Below the pieces are notes generated by a model, which did no database searches, had not been told where the DNA came from, and saw nothing but the letters and a program-made list of their open reading frames with translations. From Butyrivibrio sp. INlla14 (GTDB lineage: Bacteria > Bacillota > Clostridia > Lachnospirales > Lachnospiraceae): DNA of 64,000 nt. The stretch is from assembly GCF_900102515.1 (NCBI RefSeq), contig NZ_FMVS01000003.1:124001-188000 (forward strand), written 5' to 3'. Every line of letters begins with the position of its first letter. The stretch's first letter is position 1. This document shows positions 16,173-25,192 of the stretch, one piece after another. Made by a program: the position numbers and the translations under genes.

Positions 16173-17987
16173 CTATATAAGTAAGTATTCCTGCTCTACC
16201 TTTTCCTTGTCATTAACAGGAGAATAAGTATCATCAAGAGCTATTGTATCCTTTATCATCTTAAGGACTGGAAGCGGATCTTCATAATAGCAAGGGTATG
16301 TCACATCCAGTTCCCTGCCTGAATGATAGCCATATCTGTCTATTATTTTGGCGGCCTGTTTCATGTACTTGTCTTCTTTTTCATGAAACTTATTTAACAG
16401 TTCTTCATCTGATGAGTCTTTCCATACACTCATAGCTTCTGGGTCTAATCTTATGCCTCTTGATAACTCCCATATCTCATAAAAAGGTCTCATGTGAGAT
16501 ACATCCTCAAGATTTCCAAGAAGCGTTAAATACTCACTTTTAGAAACTATTTTTAGCAGCTGGCTTTTGAAAACTGCCTCCTGTACTGTGTTAAGAAAGA
16601 CCTGCCAAAAGTATGTCGACTCGCTTTTTAGATATGCAGTCTTTGTTATATCGATATACTCAGACTTTATATCTTTTATGCCATGCTCATCATATTTTTT
16701 CTTATATTTGTAAAAATCTGTTAGAAGCGCTCCTTTAAGCTTGTCATAATTTTTCGAGCGCTCTCTTTTTACTTTTATATGGCCAAGCGCAATCCTCAGC
16801 ATTTTTATCCCGGTTTTGGGCGTGAGTCTTGTGATCTTGCCATCACCCTCATACTCACCCTTAATTCCGTATTCATTATCAAAGTCTCTTTCTTTATAGC
16901 CAATTACCTGGCTCATAGCTCTTTTTACAGTTGATGTATTCCAATAGCATCTTCCATAAAACCTATTTATTAGCTTCTTATCAATTTCGCCTTTTTGCAG
17001 AATCCTACTCTCAATTAGATATTTCCTAAGAGTATATTCCCAAATGTACTCATAAAGACTATACATGTATGGCCTACTTACTCTTGCAGAAACTCCTCCG
17101 TCCTTGAAATTGGCTGTGGTCCAGTTTGCTTCCAATCCTGAATATTTGATGCTCGTTATGGCCCTGGCCTGTAGAATATAGAGTTCATCATCTTTTATGG
17201 CAAATTCAATATCACAGGGGTATCCGTAAAAGAGCTGTATATTAAGGAACTCTTTTGCATAGTTCTTAAATTTTTCTGAGCTTATAAGTGGTTTTTTTTC
17301 TTTTTCTCCCACTTGTCTATTCTCATACCAGTCATAATGGAACTGTTGTGGCCTGTTTTTCCCACTTACGATATTCTCGCCAAGACCTTTTGACACTTCT
17401 ACCAGCATCTCAGTATCCTTGCCGGTCTGTGGATTTATGGTAAAACAGATTCCACTTAACTCTGAATCAGCCATCTCCTGCACTACTACTGACATCTTTA
17501 GGTTTTGTGCATCTAGACCGTTATCAAGAAGATATTTGAGGGTGTTCTCTGAAAACATTGACCTGTAGCAATTTATTATATTTTCTTCAATCTTATCTGT
17601 TGTAACATTTAAAAAAGTATCGTACTGCCCAGCAAATGAATATCCCTTCAAATCTTCTTTTGAAGCACTACTCCTGACTGCATACTTTTTATCTGTTTCC
17701 AGCAAAAGAGATATCTTTTCTTTAACTATCTTTGAAAGCGCTACTTTGTCGAATAGACAACGTATATTTTCAGAGATTTCCTTTACATTTGATACGCTAA
17801 GATTTTTTAGTTGCCTACCTATCTCTGTACTTATTTGACTTTCTCTGATTGTCTTATCGTAAATATCTGTATCAATAATAAAACCCGATGGAACGTTAAA
17901 TCCTTGTTTTTTTAGTTCTATCAGTGATTTACCTTTATTCCCAAGTTTATTACTTATTTCACTAAAAGCTGATAATTCTACTACCAC
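16173..17987 (-). CDS. PEP synthase-like protein lacking the phospho-histidine domain
   Basis: 604 residues. The ATP-grasp domain (residues 1-280) is well kept: GNKGKSLIELKKQGFNVPSG, KYAVRSSASKEDLKGYSFAG, ICFTINPQTGKD and IEFAIKDDELYILQARAIT. The middle region (280-600) aligns in character with the other dikinase-like protein of this operon (YGYHSGREL here, YGDRNLEEL there). The chain ends where the swivelling His domain should begin, and there is no frameshifted remnant: pssA starts 14 bp later. It may use the His domain of the 793-residue partner or have lost phosphotransfer. It follows the CarS-like gene by 9 bp. Confidence 0.75.
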   Translation of the reverse strand: MVVELSAFSEISNKLGNKGKSLIELKKQGFNVPSGFIIDTDIYDKTIRESQISTEIGRQLKNLSVSNVKEISENIRCLFDKVALSKIVKEKISLLLETDKKYAVRSSASKEDLKGYSFAGQYDTFLNVTTDKIEENIINCYRSMFSENTLKYLLDNGLDAQNLKMSVVVQEMADSELSGICFTINPQTGKDTEMLVEVSKGLGENIVSGKNRPQQFHYDWYENRQVGEKEKKPLISSEKFKNYAKEFLNIQLFYGYPCDIEFAIKDDELYILQARAITSIKYSGLEANWTTANFKDGGVSARVSRPYMYSLYEYIWEYTLRKYLIESRILQKGEIDKKLINRFYGRCYWNTSTVKRAMSQVIGYKERDFDNEYGIKGEYEGDGKITRLTPKTGIKMLRIALGHIKVKRERSKNYDKLKGALLTDFYKYKKKYDEHGIKDIKSEYIDITKTAYLKSESTYFWQVFLNTVQEAVFKSQLLKIVSKSEYLTLLGNLEDVSHMRPFYEIWELSRGIRLDPEAMSVWKDSSDEELLNKFHEKEDKYMKQAAKIIDRYGYHSGRELDVTYPCYYEDPLPVLKMIKDTIALDDTYSPVNDKEKVEQEYLLI

Positions 17988-17996
17988 TTTATTTAC

Positions 17997-18587
17997 CTAA
18001 AACATATTTTTTCTTAATTTTATTTTGTATAAAAAAATATTAACTATTATATGGGTAAACGCTCCTATGAGAACGTAGGTTATATACATCGCAAGTCCAA
18101 GATCATAGAACATCCACACAACCAGAGCCAGCCCAAAGATTGAATCTGCCTGATCCAAAAAAATGAAAAAGACTTTCTGTGGTCCATTCATTGTTTTCCC
18201 TGGAACAATATCCATTCTTCTCTTTATAAAACTATTAGGAAGTTCGAATAACGAATATGCTATTCCAAGTAATAAACCTATCAGAATATTGAATTGTTGC
18301 GTATTTGAATGCTGATAATAAAAGAAATTCAGATGCTCAATCTTTAATATATTGCAGATCATCCCCCATATAACATAAAAAATCATATTAAAAAGCAGAT
18401 AGCCTATCACACCTTTCCAGGTTTTATTTTCTCCAAATACTCTCTTTCCATCCACAAACTTTCGTCCACCATCTATAGGCTTTTTGAAGCTTTTAAAAAG
18501 ATCAGATTTACAAAATGCCATATTTGCCATGCCTGATAAAATAGGCGGGATGAGCGTAATATACATTTTTAAAACAGTTCTCAACAT
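17997..18587 (-). CDS. CarS-like CDP-archaeol / CDP-lipid synthase
   Basis: 196 residues from the ATG at 18587, which has AGGGG 7 bp upstream. A longer frame to 18725 would start inside the deoD terminator, so it is rejected. Residues 37-59 hold the CarS/DUF46 signature PIDGGRKFVDGKRVFGENKT, and the C-terminal part has SFIKRRMDIVPG and FLDQADSIFG, the CTP/metal site shared with CdsA. Four to five membrane segments. CarS makes CDP-archaeol from unsaturated archaetidic acid in archaea; CdsA does the same for phosphatidic acid. As first gene of the operon it should activate a lipid for PssA. Confidence 0.75.
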   Translation of the reverse strand: MLRTVLKMYITLIPPILSGMANMAFCKSDLFKSFKKPIDGGRKFVDGKRVFGENKTWKGVIGYLLFNMIFYVIWGMICNILKIEHLNFFYYQHSNTQQFNILIGLLLGIAYSLFELPNSFIKRRMDIVPGKTMNGPQKVFFIFLDQADSIFGLALVVWMFYDLGLAMYITYVLIGAFTHIIVNIFLYKIKLRKNMF

Positions 18588-18701
18588 TATTTTTCCCCTA
18601 CTCATCTTCGCACAGACATTCCTATTTTCTTGTTCCATGTCCTTACGACCTACAAATAACTTGGTATTCAGACATCCATTAACTTTGCCTGTATTGTGCA
18701 A

Positions 18702-18732
18702 CAAAAAACGAGGTGCATTATACACCTCGTTT
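18702..18732 (-). terminator. Intrinsic terminator of deoD
   Basis: Stem ACGAGGTG 18708-18715 / CACCTCGT 18723-18730 with a 7-nt loop; on the minus strand it is followed by TTTTTG. It separates deoD from the lipid operon, so that operon must have its own promoter at about 18600-18700. Confidence 0.9.
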
Positions 18733-18745
18733 CGAAAACTGGTTT

Positions 18746-19456
18746 TTATAACTGAATTGCTGTCTTTAGTGCTATTTCCATCATATCTGTGAAGCTGTTC
18801 TGTCTCTCTTCAGCAGAAAGTTCCTCTGTCTTATAAAGATGATCAGAAACAGTAAGAATTGTAAGGGCGTTCTTTTTAGCTTCTGCTGCATTCATGTATA
18901 GAGCTACAGTTTCCATTTCTACTGCAAGGCATCCAAGATTTCTATAACGATCTGCCTCATCACAGTTCTTCTTGTAGAAAGCATCTGAAGCAAGTACATT
19001 ACCTACATGGTATCTTACTTTCTTATCTCTTGCGATATTTACGGCTTTCTCAAGAATATCGTAAGTTGCTGTTGGGCAGAAGGTTCCTGGAAGTCCAAAC
19101 TGGAATCCGTAGTTTGAATCTGTATGCGCTCCCATTGCAAAAATGATATCTCTAACATTAACATCATCCTGCATTCCGCCTGCACTACCAACTCTAATGA
19201 TATTATCTACATCATAGAAATTATAAAGCTCGTAGGTATATATACCAATTGAAGGAATTCCCATTCCGTGTCCCATTACAGACACCTCTTTTCCTTCATA
19301 TTTACCTGTAAAGCCCAGCATTCCTCTTACCTGGTTAACACATTTAACATCTGTAAGGAAATTCTCTGCTATAAATTTTGCTCTTAGTGGATCTCCCGGC
19401 ATCAAGACTGTCTTGGCAAAATCGCCTTTTTCTGCACTATTGTGTGGTGTTGACAT
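18746..19456 (-). CDS. deoD: Purine-nucleoside phosphorylase
   Basis: 236 residues from the ATG at 19456, which has AAAGGAG 8 bp upstream. It matches DeoD over the full length: MPGDPLRAKFIAENFL, the phosphate-site RVGSAGGMQDDV, and VEMETVALYMNA, whose Glu-Met-Glu binds the ribose. SDHLY carries the Asp that distinguishes 6-oxopurine from 6-aminopurine use in the hexameric class. It reversibly splits purine (deoxy)nucleosides with phosphate. Monocistronic, with its own terminator. Confidence 0.95.
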   Translation of the reverse strand: MSTPHNSAEKGDFAKTVLMPGDPLRAKFIAENFLTDVKCVNQVRGMLGFTGKYEGKEVSVMGHGMGIPSIGIYTYELYNFYDVDNIIRVGSAGGMQDDVNVRDIIFAMGAHTDSNYGFQFGLPGTFCPTATYDILEKAVNIARDKKVRYHVGNVLASDAFYKKNCDEADRYRNLGCLAVEMETVALYMNAAEAKKNALTILTVSDHLYKTEELSAEERQNSFTDMMEIALKTAIQL

Positions 19457-19569
19457 ATCTTTGTCTCCTTTCATATTTAATTTTTTTAATCAATATTTCT
19501 TTTTTATATTTCCTTATTGCTATAGTCTGCAGTCTCACGACGTTGGCTACTATGTATGTTGTTCTACAA

Positions 19570-20457
19570 TCATTTGGATTCAGGATAATTAATTGCCCCC
19601 TGCATCCAAATATTTCCCTTAAATCTACGTCCAACTGCTGGCTCTCCGAGAAGATCAACTTCATTGATAGCTACATCAAATTCAAGTTCATTACAATTGA
19701 TACGCATAATATGGACAATTTCATCTGTGAATCTGTTTTTAACTTTTTTAGTCTCAGTAATTTCTCCCAAAACTGAGTAGTGATCACACTCTACTCCATA
19801 AGGCATGAAATAGGAATCCACGAGACTATATACATCCTGCTTTCTTATTTTCTTAGATAGAGTTGTATAAAGATCCATATCTTCAAGTGTCAGTGATTCT
19901 ATTGCCGTTTCATCACCTTTTCTTGCATTGTTAATGAGCTTGTTACGGTAACCCATTTTCTTTTTAGCGACTTCTTTTTCTTCTTCGGTCTTGGCAATGG
20001 GCATCATTATCTGTCCCTTAGTAGATAGAGCAGACAAACTTAAAGTTGTTCCCCTTATAGGAAATTTCTTCTCATTCTCATATTTGATATAAGGAATCAT
20101 GTTCTGAAGATAAAAAATAAGTGTCACTCCTACTCTTGGTTCATTGCAAACACCCTCGTAGGAAATTGTTGCTGCGTGCCTTTCAATATTTATATCTTCC
20201 TCTGTGCTGACATTTGTTGGAATAAGATATGGATAGTAATATTCATATATGAATTTATCTTCTTCATCAAATTCACCGCATACAGCCAGCCCTATATAAT
20301 CAGCAAAATCCCTGGTAAATTCCGCAATCATACCATCCTCAGGTGTAGTCACATAATTTCTTCTTGTGGCATCCTGAATTGTGGCTGTTATCAGAGCGTT
20401 TAACTCTTTTCTGTTTTTAATTTTAGAAAAGCCCACGGCTCTTAGGAACTTATGCAC
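19570..20457 (-). CDS. DUF3881 family protein
   Basis: 295 residues starting MHKFLRAVGFSKIKNR, the characteristic opening of DUF3881, a family I know mainly from Lachnospiraceae. No catalytic motif or membrane segment is visible; the C-terminus (RFTDEIVHIMRINCNELEFDVAINEVDLLGEPAVG) looks like a beta-rich domain. Function unknown. It lies 29 bp downstream of serS on the same strand and is likely cotranscribed. Confidence 0.8.
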   Translation of the reverse strand: MHKFLRAVGFSKIKNRKELNALITATIQDATRRNYVTTPEDGMIAEFTRDFADYIGLAVCGEFDEEDKFIYEYYYPYLIPTNVSTEEDINIERHAATISYEGVCNEPRVGVTLIFYLQNMIPYIKYENEKKFPIRGTTLSLSALSTKGQIMMPIAKTEEEKEVAKKKMGYRNKLINNARKGDETAIESLTLEDMDLYTTLSKKIRKQDVYSLVDSYFMPYGVECDHYSVLGEITETKKVKNRFTDEIVHIMRINCNELEFDVAINEVDLLGEPAVGRRFKGNIWMQGAINYPESK

Positions 20458-20485
20458 AGGGATTCTACCTCTTTTATCTATATTA

Positions 20486-21778
20486 TTACTTCTTTTTTGT
20501 TGGTACTAAAACTTCTTTTCCACCCATATATGGACGAAGAACCTCTGGAATTCTAACACTTCCATCAGCCTGAAGATTGTTCTCAAGGAATGCGATAAGC
20601 ATTCTTGGTGGTGCAACTACTGTATTGTTAAGTGTGTGTGCAAGATAGTTGCCATCTTTGCCCTTTATTCTGATCTTAAGACGTCTAGCCTGTGCATCTC
20701 CAAGATTTGAGCAGCTTCCTACTTCGAAGTATTTCTTCTGTCTTGGTGACCAAGCCTCAACGTCACATGACTTGCACTTAAGATCTGCAAGATCTCCAGA
20801 GCAACATTCAAGAGTTCTTACAGGAATATCCATTGATCTGAAAAGATCTACAGTATTCTTCCAAAGCTTGTCATACCAAGTCTTTGACTCTTCTGGCTTA
20901 CAGATTACTACCATTTCCTGCTTCTCGAACTGGTGAATTCTGTATACACCTCTTTCCTCAATACCATGAGCACCTTTCTCTTTTCTAAAGCATGGTGAAT
21001 AGCTTGTAAGAGCCTTTGGCACTTCTTCTTCAGGGATGATCTGATCAATGAACTTACCGATCATTGAGTGCTCACTTGTTCCGATAAGATAAAGATCTTC
21101 GCCTTCAATCTTATACATCATTGCTTCCATCTCTGGGAAACTCATAACACCTGCTACTACGTTTCCATGAATCATGAAAGGTGGTACGCAATATGTAAAG
21201 CCTCTATCAATCATGAAGTCTCTGGCATATGAGATAACTGCAGAGTGAAGTCTTGCAATATCTCCCATAAGATAATAGAAACCATTACCTGCAACTCTTC
21301 TAGCTGCATCAAGATCAATACCGTCAAAGCTCTCCATAATATCTGTATGATATGGAATCTCGAAATCAGGAACTACTGGCTCACCGAATTTCTCAATCTC
21401 TACATTCTGTGAATCATCTTTTCCGACTGGTACAGATTCATCAATGATCTGAGGAATGATCATCATCTTATTTGTAACTTCTTCATCAAGTTTCTTCTGG
21501 TTTTCTTCAAGTTCCTCAAGTCTCTTGGCTTCCTTGGCTACTTCTTCTTTAAGTGCCATTGCCTCATCTTTTTTGCCCTGAGCCATAAGAGCACCAATCT
21601 CTTTAGAAATCTTATTCTTGTGAGCTCTAATTTCATCAGCTTCCTGCTGGTTTGATCTTCTCTGCTCATCCAATTTGATAACTTCATCTACAAGAGGAAG
21701 CTTTTCATCCTGGAATTTTTTCTTGATGTTTTCTCTTACAACATCTGGATTCTCACGTAAAAATTTAATGTCGATCAT
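20486..21778 (-). CDS. serS: Seryl-tRNA synthetase
   Basis: 430 residues from ATG at 21778, with GGAGGAG 7 bp upstream (a TTG 15 bp earlier is not needed). N-terminal coiled coil (about 30-105) that grips the long variable arm of tRNA-Ser, then class II motifs: motif 2 FRKEKGAHGIEERGVYRIHQ, motif 3 near the end (LAHTLNNTVVAPPRMLIAFLE, written in part). ASSC-type discriminator CSNLGDAQARR is present. Charges tRNA-Ser in the cytosol. No T-box is seen in the 117-bp upstream gap. Confidence 0.97.
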   Translation of the reverse strand: MIDIKFLRENPDVVRENIKKKFQDEKLPLVDEVIKLDEQRRSNQQEADEIRAHKNKISKEIGALMAQGKKDEAMALKEEVAKEAKRLEELEENQKKLDEEVTNKMMIIPQIIDESVPVGKDDSQNVEIEKFGEPVVPDFEIPYHTDIMESFDGIDLDAARRVAGNGFYYLMGDIARLHSAVISYARDFMIDRGFTYCVPPFMIHGNVVAGVMSFPEMEAMMYKIEGEDLYLIGTSEHSMIGKFIDQIIPEEEVPKALTSYSPCFRKEKGAHGIEERGVYRIHQFEKQEMVVICKPEESKTWYDKLWKNTVDLFRSMDIPVRTLECCSGDLADLKCKSCDVEAWSPRQKKYFEVGSCSNLGDAQARRLKIRIKGKDGNYLAHTLNNTVVAPPRMLIAFLENNLQADGSVRIPEVLRPYMGGKEVLVPTKKK

Positions 21779-21895
21779 CTTGATCTCCTCCAAGTTATTA
21801 TTTATTTGAAGATATCCTTTTATTCTTATAGAGTTGATATCTTTACCTAGCTTTTTGATGATACCTTTATTTTAAAAATATCATTTGTTATTGTA

Positions 21896-22420
21896 TTATC
21901 TGTTTGTACTTTCTAATGCTTTATCTAATGCTCTTTTTTCATCTTTGCTTAATTCTACATCAGATATTCCTGCTTTTATTTCTTTTGAATAAGAATAGTT
22001 CATTCCATCTGAATTGTGAACTGAATTTAAAAGAAATCCATTATCATTTTCATCCAGCATGCAAAGCGCAAAACTTAGTTTACCACCATTCTGGCTAAAT
22101 GCATCATATTTCTCTAATCCAATTTTCTGGAAAGAATTATTAAGCCTTTTATTTATATTGATAATGTCTTTTCTATTTTTTTCGTTTTCACTTCTGATCA
22201 TTCTGTTGTCATGGAACAGACCAACAATTTCTTCTTCCAAAGATTCCGCTTCTTTTCCCTGCATGAACTTGGAATACTTTCTTTCCAGGTTCTTAAGTCT
22301 TTTCCCCTGAAGAATGATGATTACAAATGCTCCAATCAAAAGAACTAACAACACCAGGAATAAAATCGCAGGATCTAAACCTGCCATTCCTATAGCATTA
22401 AATATATTACTCTCCATCAT
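21896..22420 (-). CDS. DUF4446 family membrane protein
   Basis: 174 residues. One N-terminal membrane helix (residues about 17-37, LFLVLLVLLIGAFVIIIL), a coiled coil (40-95), then a compact domain (KIGLEKYDAFSQNGGKLSFALCMLDE...). This is the DUF4446 plan; the family sits beside parB in many Clostridia, and its role is unknown. ATG at 22420 or 22417 both follow a GGGGG stretch. It is 18 bp after parB. Confidence 0.85.
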   Translation of the reverse strand: MMESNIFNAIGMAGLDPAILFLVLLVLLIGAFVIIILQGKRLKNLERKYSKFMQGKEAESLEEEIVGLFHDNRMIRSENEKNRKDIININKRLNNSFQKIGLEKYDAFSQNGGKLSFALCMLDENDNGFLLNSVHNSDGMNYSYSKEIKAGISDVELSKDEKRALDKALESTNR

Positions 22421-22438
22421 TGTCCCCCGACTATGTAT

Positions 22439-23338
22439 TTAGTTTTCTTTACATATTCTTCCGATGATTTTTTCTAAATCATCATTGTTATAAAACTCAA
22501 TCTGAATAAGGCCAACTCCATCGCCTTTAGATGAAATCTCAACCTTTGTTCCAAGAGCTTGTTTACATTTTTCAGCAACATCGCTATATACAGCTTCGAT
22601 ACTTGGATTAGTCTTAGAAACTTTTTTCTTGGAAGTTTTTCCTAATCCCTTTACAAGCTTTTCTGTTTCTCTAACACTTAAATTCTCATCAAATACTTTT
22701 TGAGCTATCTCAGCCTGTTCCTTTGGATCCTCAATTGAGATAAGTGCTCTTGCATGACCTGTAGATATCAGTTCCTGTATTACCATTTCTTGAACTCTGC
22801 TACATAGTTTTAATAATCTGAGAGAGTTTGTTACATATACTCGACTCTTTGATACTATTGCAGCAAGCTGGTCCTGTGTATATGAATACGCATCAATAAG
22901 CTGCTTAAATGCAAATGCCTCGTCAATAGAATTGATATCTTCTCTCTGTAAGTTATCAATTATAGAAAGCTCAGCAATTTCTTCATCTGAAAGATCTTTG
23001 ATTATTACAGGTACTTCTTTTAACTCTAATTTTTTTGCAGCACGCCATCTTCTCTCTCCGGCTACTATCATGTAACCACCATTTTTTCTAGGTGTTACAA
23101 TAAGTGGATTTATCATTCCATGCTGCTTGATTGAATCAGCCAATTCTAAAAGAGCATCCTCATCAAATGTTCTTCTTGGCTGATTCTTATTTGGTTCTAT
23201 CTTGGTAGTGCTAAGATTAACTATCTGACCTTCAATATGTTTTTCTTCAATCTTAGTTTCTTTTGTAGTACTTACCTTTGCAGGTATTAAAGTATCAAGG
23301 CCCTTCCCAAGACCTCTTTTCGCATTTTTAACTGCCAT
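22439..23338 (-). CDS. parB: Chromosome-partitioning protein ParB (Spo0J)
   Basis: 299 residues from ATG at 23338, preceded by GGAGGAG. Order: N-terminal RGLGKGLDTLIP (binds ParA), ParB/Srx CTPase fold with GERRWRAAK (about 97-105), helix-turn-helix (YTQDQLAAIVSKSRVYVTN), and a C-terminal dimerization domain. It loads on parS as a CTP-dependent clamp and organizes the origin region. Two perfect parS sites lie about 1 kb upstream. Confidence 0.96.
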   Translation of the reverse strand: MAVKNAKRGLGKGLDTLIPAKVSTTKETKIEEKHIEGQIVNLSTTKIEPNKNQPRRTFDEDALLELADSIKQHGMINPLIVTPRKNGGYMIVAGERRWRAAKKLELKEVPVIIKDLSDEEIAELSIIDNLQREDINSIDEAFAFKQLIDAYSYTQDQLAAIVSKSRVYVTNSLRLLKLCSRVQEMVIQELISTGHARALISIEDPKEQAEIAQKVFDENLSVRETEKLVKGLGKTSKKKVSKTNPSIEAVYSDVAEKCKQALGTKVEISSKGDGVGLIQIEFYNNDDLEKIIGRICKEN

Positions 23339-23386
23339 TGTCTCCTCCAACATTTATCATTACTATAATAATCGCACTTAATTCAA

Positions 23387-24151
23387 TTAAAACTCTCTCT
23401 CAACAACTTCATCAGCAAGAAGTCTATAAGCTTCTGCACCTGCAGACTTTGGCTCATATATATTTATAGGTAGGCCATAGCTTGGAGCTTCTGCTAATCT
23501 TATATTTCTTGGAATTATTGTCTTATACACATTTTCCTGTATATGTTCCTTAACATTTTCTACTACCTGAAGAGAAAGGTTTGTTCTTGAATCAAACATT
23601 GTGAAGACAACGCCTTCCATTTCAAGTTCTGGATTCAGTCTTTCTTTTACAAGGTTTACTGTATGTACTAACTGACTAAGTCCTTCCAGAGCATAATACT
23701 CACATTGAATTGGTACTAATACAGTATTAGCTGTAGTCATAGCATTTATTGTCAGCATGCTAAGTGAAGGTGGACAATCTATAACAATAAAATCATAGTT
23801 ATCTTTTACTTTACTGATTGCCTCTCTTAAGATGTATTCCTTTTGATCAGCATCGATTAGTTCAATTTCTACTGCTGCTAGATTTACATTAGATGGAATA
23901 ATATCTATTCTCTCAAAGATTTCTTTATGGATAGCTTTCTCTATATCACACTCTCCAATCATTAACTCATAGATAGTATTTTCTAACTCATTCTTATCAA
24001 GACCAAATCCGCTTGTTGTATTTCCCTGTGGATCTGTATCAATTACTAAGACTCTTTTTCCTTTTTCTGCCAGAGCTGCAGACAAATTAATAGAAGTCGT
24101 TGTTTTACCGACTCCTCCCTTTTGGTTTGCTATCGCTATTACTCTACCCAT
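23387..24151 (-). CDS. parA: Chromosome-partitioning ATPase ParA (Soj)
   Basis: 254 residues, full length. Deviant Walker A NQKGGVGKTTTSINL at residues 8-22, switch I DTDPQGNTTSG, Walker B DFIVIDCPPSLSM. It binds DNA as an ATP dimer and, with ParB, positions origins and influences DnaA. The gene is followed after 48 bp by parB. The shared promoter should be in the 300-bp region that also holds the parS sites. Confidence 0.97.
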   Translation of the reverse strand: MGRVIAIANQKGGVGKTTTSINLSAALAEKGKRVLVIDTDPQGNTTSGFGLDKNELENTIYELMIGECDIEKAIHKEIFERIDIIPSNVNLAAVEIELIDADQKEYILREAISKVKDNYDFIVIDCPPSLSMLTINAMTTANTVLVPIQCEYYALEGLSQLVHTVNLVKERLNPELEMEGVVFTMFDSRTNLSLQVVENVKEHIQENVYKTIIPRNIRLAEAPSYGLPINIYEPKSAGAEAYRLLADEVVEREF

Positions 24152-24352
24152 TTCTCCTCCACAATTTAAACACTAATATGATTTTATCACAAATTAGTTT
24201 TTGCGGTTGATACATTTTATAAAACTTACTTATTTTTTACAATTACTATTCAAGATAACTATATCTAGTATGAAGAATTTTCTGACATAATTACACAATT
24301 ACTTACACGGATTAATGTTTCACAGTTATTTATACTAGATTTTGTGTTTCAA

Positions 24353-24368
24353 TGTTTCACGTGAAACA
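24353..24368. promoter_or_regulatory. parS site 1
   Basis: TGTTTCACGTGAAACA, the exact 16-bp consensus palindrome bound by ParB. A further left half-site (TGTTTCAC) is at 24316-24323. Confidence 0.95.
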
Positions 24369-24401
24369 ATTTTTTGTATAATAAACAAATTTAAATATTA
24401 A

Positions 24402-24417
24402 TGTTTCACGTGAAACA
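24402..24417. promoter_or_regulatory. parS site 2
   Basis: Second exact copy of TGTTTCACGTGAAACA, 49 bp from the first centre to centre. Both lie in the 300-bp gap between rsmG and parA, which otherwise holds only AT-rich promoter-like sequence. Confidence 0.95.
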
Positions 24418-24451
24418 TTGAATAACAAATAAAAGTAAAACACAAGATATA

Positions 24452-25192
24452 TTAAAGCGGAGTTTTGGATGGAACACCAGCTTTACGTGGATACTTTTTT
24501 GAGGTAGGTTCTACTTTATTTACAATACATATTGTTCTACTATAGTCAGAATCCGGAAGAATAAATTCATTAGAACTTGTAAGCTTACCACCAAGTAAAT
24601 GAATAGCACCTTTAGCCTTACCTAACTCCTCAGAAGCTTTCTCACTTTTAAAAGCTATAAAATTTCCTCCTACCTTCACATAAGGAAGACAATATTCACA
24701 AAGAGTTGACATATTAGCTACTGCACGAGAAACGGCAATATCAAAAGTCTCCCTCAATGAATCTTTTTTAGTTGAAGCAAAATCTTCTGCTCTACCATGA
24801 AGAGTAACAATAGATCCCTGATCATTAAGATCAAGTTTATCAATTACTTCATTCAAGAAATTTAGTCTTTTATTTAAAGAATCAAATAAAGTGATCCTAA
24901 GATTTGGAAAAACTATCTTAAGAGGAATACCTGGAAAGCCAGCACCAGTTCCAATATCTATGAGTGAAAATTCATCTGAAGAAAAATCAAAAAACTGACA
25001 TGCTGAAATACTATCGACGAAATGTAATTTACATACATCTTCAAAGTCTGTAATGGCAGTCAGATTCATAACTTCATTCCATTTTACAAGTAATTCATAA
25101 TATGTATTGAACTGTTGAAGTTGTTTATCACTAATCTCAACACCAAAAGTATTAAAATCAGCAATCATACTTGCATATTTAACTCTCATCAT
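24452..25192 (-). CDS. rsmG: 16S rRNA (guanine-N7) methyltransferase
   Basis: 246 residues. SAM-binding motif [18 protein letters not shown] (about residues 92-108), with [10 protein letters not shown] upstream and [10 protein letters not shown] downstream, all as in RsmG (GidB). It methylates G527 of 16S rRNA; loss gives low-level streptomycin resistance in other bacteria. Its start overlaps the end of mnmG by 14 bp. Confidence 0.96.
   Translation of the reverse strand: MMRVKYASMIADFNTFGVEISDKQLQQFNTYYELLVKWNEVMNLTAITDFEDVCKLHFVDSISACQFFDFSSDEFSLIDIGTGAGFPGIPLKIVFPNLRITLFDSLNKRLNFLNEVIDKLDLNDQGSIVTLHGRAEDFASTKKDSLRETFDIAVSRAVANMSTLCEYCLPYVKVGGNFIAFKSEKASEELGKAKGAIHLLGGKLTSSNEFILPDSDYSRTICIVNKVEPTSKKYPRKAGVPSKTPL

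Noticed and set aside
18588-18725. Longer N-terminus for the CarS-like protein
   Set aside because: Its ATG lies in the deoD terminator loop/stem; ATG at 18587 has a proper AGGGG and begins just before the first membrane helix.
21779-21895. T-box upstream of serS
   Set aside because: The gap is too short and lacks the GGTGG-ACCGCG core and a terminator; only AT-rich sequence is present.
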